DNA of 64,000 nt from Allobosea sp. 67-29 (GTDB lineage Bacteria > Pseudomonadota > Alphaproteobacteria > Rhizobiales > Beijerinckiaceae). The position numbers were made by a program, and so were the translations under genes. The stretch is from the NCBI RefSeq assembly GCF_001898115.1, contig NZ_MKSQ01000005.1:525236-589235 (forward strand), read 5' to 3'. This document shows positions 15,973 to 25,149 of the stretch, in pieces (the first letter of the stretch is position 1; every line of letters begins with the position of its first letter). The notes beneath the pieces are model-generated. The model had not been told where the DNA came from. It was given only the letters and a program-made list of their open reading frames with translations, and did not search any database.

Positions 15973-17040
15973 TTATGCGCCGCGCAGTTGACCATGCAGC
16001 TCGCTTGCCGTCAGGCGTTCGAGCCCGAGGGCTGGGAGCAGGTCGTTCCCTGCGCGGAAGTCCTGCGCGCAGATCGCGTCGAACAGGGCGATGCCGGCCT
16101 GGTGCAGCGGCAGCGGCACGCCGGCCACCCGGCCGAGCGCTTCGAGCGGCACCAGCCCGAAGGGCACGTCCTCGGTGATGAAACGCGTGTCGAGCGTCTT
16201 CGGGCCCATCAGTTCCGGACGGTTCCTGTAGACCGCCGCGGCCATTTCGCCGACCGGCCCCGGCGACACGCCGAAGGAATGCACATAATGATCCTGCACG
16301 CTTCGGACCGAAAGTCCGAAGGCCCGGGCCAGCGCCAGTCGCTCGACATCCATGGCGTCTACGATGCGGCCGACGCCCTGGGTGATCGAGCCGTAGTTCG
16401 GCCAGTCCTCGCCGCGTTCCGCCCGGGTCAGGTTGCCCAGCATGTTGGCGACATGGGCCGGGGGGTTGAGGTTGCTGAGCATGATCGCCAGCACGTCCTC
16501 GCTCGCTTTGAAGCGATCGCCGAACAGCGTCTGGCAGACGGCGAGGCCCGCCTGCGCATGGCGGACCGGCAAGGTGGCGACATCGAGTTGTCCCCGGATG
16601 CCCGAGATGTGAACGCTGCGCGGCCCGCTCTTGCGCGCGGTGAGTGCCGTCGTCGCCCAGCTTGCGATGGGAATGTCGAGCCCGCGCTCCTTCAGCAGGC
16701 GATGGAGGTAGAGCGCCGCAAAGGAGCAATGGGCACTGATGATGACCAGCTGCCCGGCGGCAAGATGGGGCGCGAGAGCATCCAGCACCGCCTTGAAGCC
16801 ATTGGCCTGCACCGCGACGATGACCGCCTCGGCTCCTGCGACGGCCTCGGCGCAATCGCGGGCGATGCGCAACGGCACGGCGGCTTCGAGCTTGCCAGTG
16901 GTGGTGAGCGTCGCATCACCCTCGAAATCGGCAAGTGCGGCACCGCTCGGCGACCAGATGACCGGTTCATGCCCATGAGCGGTCAGGTAGCCGGCATAGC
17001 CGCGCCCGATCCCGCCGAAGCCGATGATGGCGACGCGCAT
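15973..17040 (-). CDS. Opine (octopine/nopaline)-dehydrogenase-family NAD(P)-dependent oxidoreductase
   Basis: About 355 residues. The N-terminal Rossmann motif is MRVAIIGFGGIGRGYAGYL. The middle AEAVIVAVQANGFKAVLDAL resembles ketopantoate/opine dehydrogenases, and the C-terminal helical domain carries MLSNLNPPAHVANMLGNLTRAE and YVHSFGVSPGPVGEMA, typical of the octopine/nopaline dehydrogenase alpha-helical domain. The enzyme would oxidise or form an N-(carboxyalkyl) amino acid. It is 22 bp downstream of, and co-transcribed with, the GntR gene, and divergent from a binding protein and hydantoinase operon. A catabolic (oxidising) direction is inferred from context. Confidence 0.8.
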   Translation of the reverse strand: MRVAIIGFGGIGRGYAGYLTAHGHEPVIWSPSGAALADFEGDATLTTTGKLEAAVPLRIARDCAEAVAGAEAVIVAVQANGFKAVLDALAPHLAAGQLVIISAHCSFAALYLHRLLKERGLDIPIASWATTALTARKSGPRSVHISGIRGQLDVATLPVRHAQAGLAVCQTLFGDRFKASEDVLAIMLSNLNPPAHVANMLGNLTRAERGEDWPNYGSITQGVGRIVDAMDVERLALARAFGLSVRSVQDHYVHSFGVSPGPVGEMAAAVYRNRPELMGPKTLDTRFITEDVPFGLVPLEALGRVAGVPLPLHQAGIALFDAICAQDFRAGNDLLPALGLERLTASELHGQLRGA

Positions 17041-17062
17041 GGGGTGGATCCTCTTCACAGTG

Positions 17063-17749
17063 TCAAACGACTTCGAGGCCGCCGAGGACGTGCTTGTGGA
17101 CGACGGCTTCAAGGGCCGCCTTGTCGCGTTCGCGCAGGCGCTCGACGATCTCGTAGTGCTCGCGCACGGTGTTCGCGAGGATGGCGGCGGTGTTCTTCTC
17201 GCGCGTCAGCGTGACGGGCACGCGGCTGCGCAGATCGAAGATCATCGAGACGAGATCGGCGTTCGGGCAAAATTCGAGCATCGCGGCGTGGAAGGCGTAG
17301 TTCGCCTCCTCCTGTGCGATGACGGTTCCGGCATTGACGGCCTCGGCGAAGGCGTCGGCGCGCCGGTGCAGACGCTCCAGCCCCGCCTCGTCGATGTGCT
17401 TCAGCACCTCGGCGGCGGCTGCGACCTCCAGAATCGCGCGGATCGTCACGACATTGCGGAAGCGTTCCTTGTCGAAGGTCTCGACGCGGTAGCCGCGATT
17501 GGCTTCCAGCTTGACGAAGCCCTTCTCCTCGAGTCGGTCCAGAGCCTGGCGGATGTCGAGGCGGGAGGCGCCGTACTGGGCCTCGAGGTCGACCTGCTTC
17601 AGCCATGAACCTGCGCTCAGGCGGCCGGTGCTGATGTCCTTCTCGATCAGTTTCGCGAGCTCGCGCGCCCGGGATGCGCTGCCGCCTGCGGCGCGCCCGC
17701 CGCGCGTCGCCCCTTCGGCTGCGCCTTCTTGTCCTGTCTCAAACGTCAT
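17063..17749 (-). CDS. GntR-family (FCD-domain) transcriptional regulator
   Basis: A 228-residue FadR/FCD-subfamily regulator. The N-terminal winged HTH (about 25-95) reads LIEKDISTGRLSAGSWLKQVDLEAQYGAS and DIRQALDRLEEKGFVKLEANRGYRV. The C-terminal all-helical FCD ligand domain includes ILEVAAAAEVL, DEANYAFHAAMLE-like metal-site positions and a final HYEIVERLRERD. ATG 17749 puts the HTH after a short charged tail. It lies divergently from the import/hydantoinase operon and probably controls both; an inverted repeat at 17920-17943 is a candidate operator. Confidence 0.88.
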   Translation of the reverse strand: MTFETGQEGAAEGATRGGRAAGGSASRARELAKLIEKDISTGRLSAGSWLKQVDLEAQYGASRLDIRQALDRLEEKGFVKLEANRGYRVETFDKERFRNVVTIRAILEVAAAAEVLKHIDEAGLERLHRRADAFAEAVNAGTVIAQEEANYAFHAAMLEFCPNADLVSMIFDLRSRVPVTLTREKNTAAILANTVREHYEIVERLRERDKAALEAVVHKHVLGGLEVV

Positions 17750-17919
17750 CGACGCCGCTTTCCGCAGACGAATCTCACCATGTTCGCGCCCATATTCGCC
17801 CGCTTTGCCACCGATCCGCAACGAACGGGCAGGGCGTCCCGGCAGGCTCTCCGGAGATGAGATCTCCTGGCTGTGCACCTTCATTGAGCAAAACGTTCCG
17901 CGACGGGCGATTGACAGAT

Positions 17920-17943
17920 GCCAATCATGAACGCAGGATTGGC
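17920..17943. promoter_or_regulatory. Candidate operator between the GntR gene and the importer operon
   Basis: GCCAATC, 10 bp, GATTGGC. It begins 4 bp after a TTGACA hexamer (17911-17916) and lies 27 bp upstream of the binding-protein ATG, a position where bound repressor would block the rightward promoter. The link to the GntR protein is inference. Confidence 0.45.
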
Positions 17944-17969
17944 GCCAAAGTCAATAACAGGGGATTGTC

Positions 17970-19478
17970 ATGCACAACCAGGCCTCAGCCCGTCGTCTCG
18001 CCGTCGCCCTTGCCTGCGGGATCGCTTCGATCGCCCTGGTCGCTCCCGCCGCGGCGCGCGATCTGACGATCGCTCTGTCGAGCAACGTCAATACGCTGGA
18101 TCCGGACAAGTCGACGACGGTCGGCACGGATCTCAGCGTCGCCGCGCATATCTACACCCCGCTGGTCGATCGCGGCCCCGATCTCAAGCTGAGACCCGGT
18201 CTCGCGACCAAGTGGCAGGCGATCGGCGACACGGCCTGGCAGTTCACCCTGCGCGGGGGGGTGACCTTCTCCAACGGCGAGAAGCTCGACGCCGAAGCGG
18301 TGAAATGGAATGTCGAGCGCGTGCTCGATCCCAAGACCGGCGCGCGCAACAAGCCCTGGTTCGCCGCGATCAGCGAGGTCAAGGTGATCTCCCCGACCAC
18401 GGTCGAGTTCGTCACCAAGGGGGCCTATCCCGACCTGCCCGACCAGATGTCGATGTTCCTGCTGATGCCGCCGAAATGGACGGCGCAGAACAATCCGTCG
18501 GTGGCGGCGCTCGGCAGCGGTCCCTATGAGCTGGTCAATTTCTCCAGCGGCGACCGCATCGTGCTGAAGGCGCGCAAGGACTACTGGGGCGAGAAGCCGG
18601 CTTTCGACAACGTCACCTTCCGCATCATTCCCGAGGACGCCTCGCGGATCGCGGCGCTCCAGGCCGGCGACGTCGACCTGATCACGCAGTTCCCCACTTC
18701 CGAGATTGCTCGCATCAAGGCCGGCGGCAAGGCCGATGCCGGCTCGGTCCCCGGCACGCGCGGCATGTTCATCAAGCTCAACGCGATGAAGCCGCCGTTC
18801 AAGGACAATCCCAAGCTCTGGCATGCCCTCAACCTCGGCATCGACCGCAAGGCGATCAATGACGGGCTGCTCGACGGCCTGGCCCAGATCAGCGCCTGCC
18901 AGCCGCTCTCGCCGGTCTATTTCGGTTACAATCCCGATCTCAAGCCGATGCCCTATGATCCGGCACAGGCCAAGAAGCTCCTGGCCGAGGCCGGCTTCCC
19001 CAATGGCCTGACGATGGATCTCGAGGTTCCGACGGGCCGTTACATCCAGGCTTCCGACATCACCCAGGTGGTGGCGTCCCAGCTCGCCGATATCGGCGTC
19101 ACGGTGAAGCTGCGCGAGATGGAGTTCGGCGCCTTCATGAACAAGTATCTCGTGGCCAAGAACCTCGGCGACTCCGCCTATTTCGGCTTGGGCTGGCCGA
19201 CGCTCGACGCGGGCGGGCTCCTGAATTTCTGGGAGAAGCAGAACCCGCAATCCTACTGGGACAGCCCGAGCTTCAATGAGGATGCGAAGGCGGCGCGATC
19301 GACCAACAATCCGATCAGGCGCCTGTCGCTCTACCGCAAGCTGACCAAGCAGCTCTGCGAGGATTCGCCGTCGATCTTCATGTTCTTCACGCCGATCACC
19401 TACGCGCAGTCCAAGAGCATCGAATGGCAGGCGCGCGGCGACGACTGGGTCCGCGCGATCGACATCAAGACCCGCTGA
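17970..19478 (+). CDS. Peptide/opine/nickel-type ABC transporter substrate-binding protein (family 5)
   Basis: A 502-residue periplasmic binding protein with a signal peptide (about 1-29, ending APAAARD). It has the DppA-family signature: NTLDPDKSTTVGTDL, AAHIYTPLVDRGPDLKLRPGLATKW, WQFTLRGGVTFSNGEKLDAEAVKWN and IDRKAINDGLLDG. It is the first gene of the rightward operon with hyuA, hyuB and two permeases. The cargo is unknown; the neighbouring hydantoinase/oxoprolinase and opine dehydrogenase suggest a cyclic amide or opine-like compound. Confidence 0.92.
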   Translation: MHNQASARRLAVALACGIASIALVAPAAARDLTIALSSNVNTLDPDKSTTVGTDLSVAAHIYTPLVDRGPDLKLRPGLATKWQAIGDTAWQFTLRGGVTFSNGEKLDAEAVKWNVERVLDPKTGARNKPWFAAISEVKVISPTTVEFVTKGAYPDLPDQMSMFLLMPPKWTAQNNPSVAALGSGPYELVNFSSGDRIVLKARKDYWGEKPAFDNVTFRIIPEDASRIAALQAGDVDLITQFPTSEIARIKAGGKADAGSVPGTRGMFIKLNAMKPPFKDNPKLWHALNLGIDRKAINDGLLDGLAQISACQPLSPVYFGYNPDLKPMPYDPAQAKKLLAEAGFPNGLTMDLEVPTGRYIQASDITQVVASQLADIGVTVKLREMEFGAFMNKYLVAKNLGDSAYFGLGWPTLDAGGLLNFWEKQNPQSYWDSPSFNEDAKAARSTNNPIRRLSLYRKLTKQLCEDSPSIFMFFTPITYAQSKSIEWQARGDDWVRAIDIKTR

Positions 19479-19497
19479 CAGCGCCCGAGAACACCAC

Positions 19498-19522
19498 CCG
19501 GCGGGCCCGACGGGCTCGCCGG
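19498..19522 (+). other. Stem-loop between binding-protein gene and hyuA
   Basis: CCGGCG-G-GCCC, loop GAC, GGGC-T-CGCCGG: 10 Watson-Crick pairs plus one G-U pair in RNA. No T-tract follows. Such hairpins after a binding-protein gene often stabilise the upstream message and lower expression of downstream genes. Confidence 0.45.
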
Positions 19523-19570
19523 CGGCGAAGCCTTGCCCGAATTTCCGATCAACCGGATCGCGACATAGTC

Positions 19571-21652
19571 ATGACCGCTCAAGACGAAACCACCCTGAAG
19601 CTGCGCGTCGGCGTCGATTCCGGCGGCACCTTCACCGATGTCTGCATGTTCGACGAGACCCATGGCGAGATCCATGTCTGGAAGGTGTCGAGCACGCCGC
19701 AGGACCCCTCGCTCGGCATTGCCGGGGGGATCGAGCAGGGGGTTTCCGAGGTCGCCAGGGCGACCGGGCAGAAGGTCGATGTCGTCTATTTCGGCCATGG
19801 CACCACGGTCGCGACCAACGCGCTGATCGTCGGGCGCGGCGCCGAGACGGGGCTGATCACCACCAGGGGCTTTCGCGACGTGCTGGAACTGCGCCGGCAG
19901 AAGCGCGATTCCCTCTACGACATCCAGACGCAGAAGCCGCGCATCCTGGTGACCCGCGACAAGCGCCTCGAGGTCAGTGAGCGCGTCCGCTTCGACGGCA
20001 GCATCCATACGCCTCTCGACGAGGAAGAGGTGCGGGCGGCCGCCCGCAAGCTCAAGGCGCAGGGCATCACTACCGTCGCGGTCTGCTTCCTGTTCTCCTT
20101 CATCGAGCCGGCGCATGAGAAGCGGGTCAAGGAGATCCTGGCTGAGGAGATGCCGGGCGCCTTCGTCTCGATCTCGCACGAGGTCGCGCCCGAATTCCGC
20201 GAATATGAGCGGCTCTCGACGACGGTCGTGAACGCCTATCTCGGCCCGATCATGAAGTCCTATCTCTCGAAGCTGCAGCCGCGACTGGCCGAGATCGGCA
20301 TCGAGGCCCACCCGCATCTCACTCAGTCGAATGGCGGCGTGATCTCCTCGGAGGTGGCGCAGAACTTCCCGGCGCGCACGGTGCTTTCGGGGCCGGCGGC
20401 CGGCGTCATCGGCGCGCTCTCGGTCGGCGGGCTCGCCGGCTTCGACAACGTCATCACCTTCGACATGGGCGGCACCTCGACCGACGTCTCGCTGATCGAC
20501 CGCGGCCGGCCGCAGATGTCGAACGACGCCGTCGTCCACGGCTATCCGCTGAAACTGCCGATGCTCGACATCCATACGGTCGGCGCCGGCGGCGGCTCGA
20601 TCGCCCATATCGATGCCGGCGGACTGCTCAAGGTCGGCCCGCGCTCGGCCGCCGCCGATCCCGGCCCGGTCTGCTACGGGCGCGGCAACGAGGAACCGAC
20701 GGTCACCGACGCCAATGTCGTGCTGCAGGTGCTGAACCCGACGCATCTCCTCAACGGCCGCATGAAGATCGACCAGGCCCGCGCCAAGGCGGCGATCGGG
20801 CGGCTTGCCGACCAGCTCGGCCTCGGCGTCATGGAGACGGCGCAAGGCATCATCAGCGTGGTCATCGCCAATATGGCGAAGGCGATCCGCGTGATCTCGG
20901 TCGAGCGCGGCTACGATCCGCGCGACTATGTCATGCTCGGCTTCGGCGGCGCCGGCCCGATCCACGCCGCGCGGCTCGCACGCGAACTGGAGATCCCGCG
21001 CCTCGTCATCCCGAAATATCCGGGCATCATGTGCGCGCTCGGCTTGCTGCTGACCGACCTGCGCACCAACCTGTCCCTCACCCGGCTCCTGCCGCTCAGC
21101 GCCGAGGGCGCGCCGGGCATGGAGAGCGGCTTCGCCGGCCTCGAGGAGCGCGCGCAGGATTGGTTCGCCCAGGAGGCGATTCCCGAAGCGCGCCGCTCGC
21201 TGATCCGCTCGGTCGACATGCGCTATGGCGGCCAGGGCTACGAGCTCACCGTGCCCTGTCCCGCCGGCCCGATCGACGCGGCTGCGCTCGTCAAGCTGCG
21301 CGCGGAGTTCGAGCGCATCCACAAGCAGGTCTATGGGTATATCGCCGCCGAGGAGCCGGTGCAGGTCACGACCCTGCGTATCGAGGCGGTCGGCCTCGTG
21401 CCGAAGGCCGATCTCAAGGCCTATCCGTCTGCGACGGAGCCGGTCGAGAAGGCGATCACCGGCCATCGCGAGGTCTGGCTGCCGGAGACCGGCGGCTTCA
21501 CCCACTGCCCGATCTACGACCGCGAACGGCTGGGCCCCGGCCATAAGGTCACCGGCCCTGCCATCATCGACCAGATGGATTCGACCACGCTCGTCCTGCC
21601 GCAACAGGTCGCGACCGTCGACGCCCATCTCAACCTCATCATCGAGGGCTGA
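19571..21652 (+). CDS. hyuA: Hydantoinase/5-oxoprolinase family protein, subunit A
   Basis: A 693-residue ATP-dependent hydantoinase/oxoprolinase A subunit. The N-terminal phosphate-binding motif is RVGVDSGGTFTDVCMFDE. The central VLSGPAAGVIGALS, ITFDMGGTSTDVSLIDRGRP and GAGGGSIAHIDAGGLLKVGPRSAAADPGP are diagnostic, and the C-terminal region ends with GPAIIDQMDSTTLVLP. With subunit B it would hydrolyse a cyclic amide (hydantoin, N-methylhydantoin or 5-oxoproline type) using ATP. I chose ATG 19571, since upstream sequence is not family-like. The hyuB ATG follows after a 2-bp gap. Confidence 0.93.
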   Translation: MTAQDETTLKLRVGVDSGGTFTDVCMFDETHGEIHVWKVSSTPQDPSLGIAGGIEQGVSEVARATGQKVDVVYFGHGTTVATNALIVGRGAETGLITTRGFRDVLELRRQKRDSLYDIQTQKPRILVTRDKRLEVSERVRFDGSIHTPLDEEEVRAAARKLKAQGITTVAVCFLFSFIEPAHEKRVKEILAEEMPGAFVSISHEVAPEFREYERLSTTVVNAYLGPIMKSYLSKLQPRLAEIGIEAHPHLTQSNGGVISSEVAQNFPARTVLSGPAAGVIGALSVGGLAGFDNVITFDMGGTSTDVSLIDRGRPQMSNDAVVHGYPLKLPMLDIHTVGAGGGSIAHIDAGGLLKVGPRSAAADPGPVCYGRGNEEPTVTDANVVLQVLNPTHLLNGRMKIDQARAKAAIGRLADQLGLGVMETAQGIISVVIANMAKAIRVISVERGYDPRDYVMLGFGGAGPIHAARLARELEIPRLVIPKYPGIMCALGLLLTDLRTNLSLTRLLPLSAEGAPGMESGFAGLEERAQDWFAQEAIPEARRSLIRSVDMRYGGQGYELTVPCPAGPIDAAALVKLRAEFERIHKQVYGYIAAEEPVQVTTLRIEAVGLVPKADLKAYPSATEPVEKAITGHREVWLPETGGFTHCPIYDRERLGPGHKVTGPAIIDQMDSTTLVLPQQVATVDAHLNLIIEG

Positions 21653-21654
21653 CC

Positions 21655-23301
21655 ATGCTGGACAAGGCCAAGACGCAGCTCGATCCGATCACCGTCGAGG
21701 TCATCGGCAGCGCGCTCACCACCATCGTCGAAGAGATGGGCAAGGCGATCATCCGCGCCGCCTACTCGACCAACATCAAGGAGCGGCAGGACTGCTCGAC
21801 GGCCCTGTTCGATGCTGAAGGACGCACCATCGCCCAGGCCGAGCACATCCCGGTCCATCTCGGCTCGCTGCTCGGCATCGCCGATCACGTCTTCAAGAAC
21901 CACGATCTTTCGACGGTCCGGCCCGGCGACGTCTTCGTCGGCAACGACGCCTATACGGGCGGCGGCACGCATCTCAACGACATCGTCTTCCTCGAGCCGA
22001 TCTTCCACGACGACAGGCTGGTCGCCTGGGTGACGAACCTCGCGCATCACTCCGATTTCGTCGATCGCGGCCACGCCCACATCTTCCAGGAAGGCCTGCG
22101 CATCCCGCCGGTCCGCCTCTATCGCGAGGGCGTGCTGCAGGAGGACCTGATGCAGCTCATCCTGCTGAACTGCCAGGTGCCGCGCGAGCGCATCAACGAT
22201 TTCCGCGCCCAGATGGCGGCCAACCGCCTCGGCGTGCAGCGCTATCAGGCGCTCTGCGACAAATACGGCGCCGAGACGGTGCGCGAAGCCGGCGCGCAGG
22301 TACTCGACTATACCGAGCGGCGCACGCGCGCCGGCATCGCGCAGATCCCCGACGGCACCTACAGCTTCCGCCACGACTTCGACAGCAACCTGGTCGACGG
22401 CGTGATGGACCTGCAGGTGGTGATCGAGGTCAAGGGCGACGAGATCTTCGTCGATTTCCCCGATGCGCCGCCGCAGGTCCGTGCGCCGATCAACATGGTC
22501 TACACGGCGCTGCTCGCGACCGTGTATTTCGCGGTGAAGGCGATCGTCGATCCCGACCTGCCGGCCAATGCCGGTTTCCACCGGCCGATCCATGTCTCGG
22601 CGCCGCTGGGCTCGGTGCTGAATTCGACGCCGCCGGCCGCCGTCTACAGCCGCACCGATATCGGCCAGCGCCTCGTCGACATGATCTTCGCCGCGCTCGC
22701 CGATGTCGTGCCCGAGCGCATCGCCGCCGCCTCGACCGGTGGCACGCTGCTGACGACCAGCGGAATCCACCCGCGCACCGGCCGCTTCTACGTCTATAAC
22801 GAGATGCATGGCGGCGGCATGGGCGCGCGCTCCGACAAGGATGGGCTCGACGGCGTGCAGGTGAACACGACCAACACGGCGAACCTGCCGATCGAGGCGC
22901 TCGAGATCGAGCACCCCGTCATGGTGAAGTGCTACGAGCTGGTGCAGGATTCAGGCGGCGCCGGCGAATATCGCGGCGGCATGACGCTCAGGCGGCGCGT
23001 CGAGATGCTCGACCATACCGCCCGCATCTCGGCCGGCGGCACCAACAGCATCGTGCCGCCCTTCGGCCTCAGGGGCGGCCGGGACGGCCTGACCGCCCGC
23101 GTCGAGCTCTCGCCCGGCGCAAAGCCGCTCGACCGCCGCGCCGGCATCCTGCAGCCGGGCGAGTGGGTCGGCATGGTGGCGGCCGGCGGCGGTGGCTTCG
23201 GCGATCCGAAGAAGCGTGATCGGGCACTCGTCGAGCGCGACCTGCGCGAGGAGCGGATCTCGCGCCAGGCGGCCGTCGAGATCTACGGGCTGAAGCCGTA
23301 G
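21655..23301 (+). CDS. hyuB: Hydantoinase/5-oxoprolinase family protein, subunit B
   Basis: A 548-residue B subunit of the same ATP-dependent amidohydrolase. It starts DPITVEVIGSALTTIVEEMGKAIIRAAYSTNIKERQDCS and contains NDAYTGGGTHLNDIVFLEPIFHDDRLVAWVTNLAHHSDF, SAPLGSVLNSTPPAAVYSRTDIG and the C-terminal GGRDGLTARVEL plus VAAGGGGFGDPKKRD. It is adjacent to hyuA, so the two form the catalytic complex. The substrate is unassigned. Confidence 0.93.
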   Translation: MLDKAKTQLDPITVEVIGSALTTIVEEMGKAIIRAAYSTNIKERQDCSTALFDAEGRTIAQAEHIPVHLGSLLGIADHVFKNHDLSTVRPGDVFVGNDAYTGGGTHLNDIVFLEPIFHDDRLVAWVTNLAHHSDFVDRGHAHIFQEGLRIPPVRLYREGVLQEDLMQLILLNCQVPRERINDFRAQMAANRLGVQRYQALCDKYGAETVREAGAQVLDYTERRTRAGIAQIPDGTYSFRHDFDSNLVDGVMDLQVVIEVKGDEIFVDFPDAPPQVRAPINMVYTALLATVYFAVKAIVDPDLPANAGFHRPIHVSAPLGSVLNSTPPAAVYSRTDIGQRLVDMIFAALADVVPERIAAASTGGTLLTTSGIHPRTGRFYVYNEMHGGGMGARSDKDGLDGVQVNTTNTANLPIEALEIEHPVMVKCYELVQDSGGAGEYRGGMTLRRRVEMLDHTARISAGGTNSIVPPFGLRGGRDGLTARVELSPGAKPLDRRAGILQPGEWVGMVAAGGGGFGDPKKRDRALVERDLREERISRQAAVEIYGLKP

Positions 23302-23341
23302 GGGCCGGGCCGGCGAGACGGCAGACGAGGGAGCCAGCGCG

Positions 23342-24262
23342 ATGCCACGCCATCTGACCACCCGCCTCGGCGAGGGCCTGATCGCGATCTGGGGCGTGGT
23401 CACGATCGTCTTCATCGTCTCGCGGCTGCTGGGCGACCCCGCCGTGCTGCTGTTGCCGATCGGCGCGACGGAAGCTCAGCTGCACGAGCTGCGCGTGCAG
23501 CTCGGCCTCGACCAACCGCTGCTACAGCAATACCTCACCTTCCTGCTCCACGCGTTGAAGGGCGATTTCGGCCAGTCCTTCCAGTTCGCGCGCCCGGCGC
23601 TCGACGTCGTGCTGGAGCGCCTGCCGGCGACGGCGATGCTCGCCGGCACCGCGCTCGCGATCGGGGTGCTGATCGGCGGACTGGCCGGCGCGCTCGCGGC
23701 GATCTACCGCGGCTCGGCGATCGAGGGGCTCGTGCTGCTGGTGGCGCTGCTCGGCCAGGCGACGCCCTCCTTCTGGCTCGGCATCATGCTGATCCTGTTC
23801 TTCGCCGTGCAGCTCGGCTGGTTTCCCACGGGCGGGTACGGCGAACGGCAGAATCTGGTCCTGCCCTCCGTGACGCTGGCCTGCTTCACGACGGCCAGCA
23901 TCGCGCGCCTGCTGCGCTCCTCGATGCTCGACGTGATGCGGGACGATTATGTCCGCACCGCCTATGCGAAAGGCCTCGCGCCGCGCCGCATCTATCTCTG
24001 GCATGTCGGGCGCAACTCGCTGATCCCCGTCGTCACGATGACCGGCATTCTGGCGGGCGAACTGCTGGGCGGGGCCGCCGTCACGGAGACGGTCTTCGCC
24101 TGGCCGGGCGTCGGCCGGCTGATCGTCCAGGCGATCGAAACCAAGGACTTTCCCGTGGTCCAGGCCGGCGTCGCCGTGGTCGCGGCGATCTTCGTCCTCG
24201 TCAATCTCCTGGTCGACCTGCTCTACGGCCTGATCGATCCGCGCATCCGGCAGGCCTCATGA
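23342..24262 (+). CDS. ABC transporter permease, DppB type
   Basis: A 306-residue inner-membrane permease with about six membrane helices. The N-terminus reads RLGEGLIAIWGVVTIVFIVSRLLGDP, and the conserved loop includes YVRTAYAKGLAPRRIYLWHVGRNSLIPVVT (EAA-type contact with the ATPase), then GELLGGAAVTETVFAWPGVGRLIVQAI. Its stop overlaps the DppC-type start by 4 nt. It pairs with the binding protein at 17970. Confidence 0.93.
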   Translation: MPRHLTTRLGEGLIAIWGVVTIVFIVSRLLGDPAVLLLPIGATEAQLHELRVQLGLDQPLLQQYLTFLLHALKGDFGQSFQFARPALDVVLERLPATAMLAGTALAIGVLIGGLAGALAAIYRGSAIEGLVLLVALLGQATPSFWLGIMLILFFAVQLGWFPTGGYGERQNLVLPSVTLACFTTASIARLLRSSMLDVMRDDYVRTAYAKGLAPRRIYLWHVGRNSLIPVVTMTGILAGELLGGAAVTETVFAWPGVGRLIVQAIETKDFPVVQAGVAVVAAIFVLVNLLVDLLYGLIDPRIRQAS

Positions 24263-25116
24263 AGCTCTTCTCGTTCCTGCGCCGGCAGCAAGCCAACTGG
24301 CTCGGCCTCGCCGGAGCGGCATTGCTCGTGCTCCTGCTGGCGCTGGCGCTGGCCGAGCCCTGGCTCGGTCTGCCCGACCCGACGCGCGGCGATCTGCGGG
24401 CGCGCATGCTGGCGCCGACGATCTCCTGGGCAGGCTTGGGCGCCCATCCCTTCGGCACCGACCAGCTCGGCCGCGACATCCTCAGCCGCATCATCGCCGG
24501 CAGCCGGGTGACGCTGACCATCGCCGGTTCCGCCGTGATCCTCGGCGGCATCGTCGGCGTGCTGCTTGGCCTCGTCGCCGGCTATTTCGGCGGCTGGTCC
24601 GATCGGGTGCTGATGCGGCTGGTCGACATCCAGCTCGCCTTTCCGCTGATGCTGCTGGCGCTTCTGGTCGTGGCCGCGCTCGGTCCCAGCCTGCACAACC
24701 TGGTTGCCGTTCTCGCGCTGACGAGCTGGGTCCGCTATGCCCGCATCATCCGGGCGCAGGTGCTGAGCGTGCGCGAGCGGGAATTCGTGCAGGCTGCGCT
24801 GGCGATGGGCGCCGGGCACGGCCGAATCTTGCTGCGCCACATCCTGCCGAACGTGCTGACTCCGGCGCTGGTCGTCGCGACTCTCGAGCTCGCGCGCACC
24901 ATCGTGCTCGAGGCCGGGCTGAGCTTCCTCGGGCTCGGTATCCAGCCGCCCTCTCCAAGCTGGGGCCGGATGCTGGCCGACGGACGCACCTACATCGCCA
25001 GCGCCTGGTGGATCATCACCCTCCCGGGTCTCGCCCTGATGCTGACCGTGCTGAGCGTCAACCTGCTGGGCGACTGGCTGCGCGACTGGCTCGATCCGCG
25101 CGCCGAGCGCCGCTGA
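24259..25116 (+). CDS. ABC transporter permease, DppC type
   Basis: A 285-residue permease. It carries the DppC N-terminal HPFGTDQLGRDILSRIIAGSRVTL motif, the EAA-type loop EFVQAALAMGAGHGRILLRHILPNVLTP and the C-terminal LEAGLSFLGLGIQPPSPSWGRMLADGR. It is the last gene of the operon. No DppD/DppF-type ATPase follows, so the importer must borrow ATPases encoded elsewhere. Confidence 0.93.
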   Translation: MKLFSFLRRQQANWLGLAGAALLVLLLALALAEPWLGLPDPTRGDLRARMLAPTISWAGLGAHPFGTDQLGRDILSRIIAGSRVTLTIAGSAVILGGIVGVLLGLVAGYFGGWSDRVLMRLVDIQLAFPLMLLALLVVAALGPSLHNLVAVLALTSWVRYARIIRAQVLSVREREFVQAALAMGAGHGRILLRHILPNVLTPALVVATLELARTIVLEAGLSFLGLGIQPPSPSWGRMLADGRTYIASAWWIITLPGLALMLTVLSVNLLGDWLRDWLDPRAERR

Positions 25117-25149
25117 CGAGGAAGGGGACGGCGTCGCCCGGGCCTTGCT

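Noticed and set aside
19400-21628. A 742-codon minus-strand open frame opposite hyuA
   Set aside because: hyuA has clear diagnostic motifs in the plus-strand frame; the antisense frame has none.
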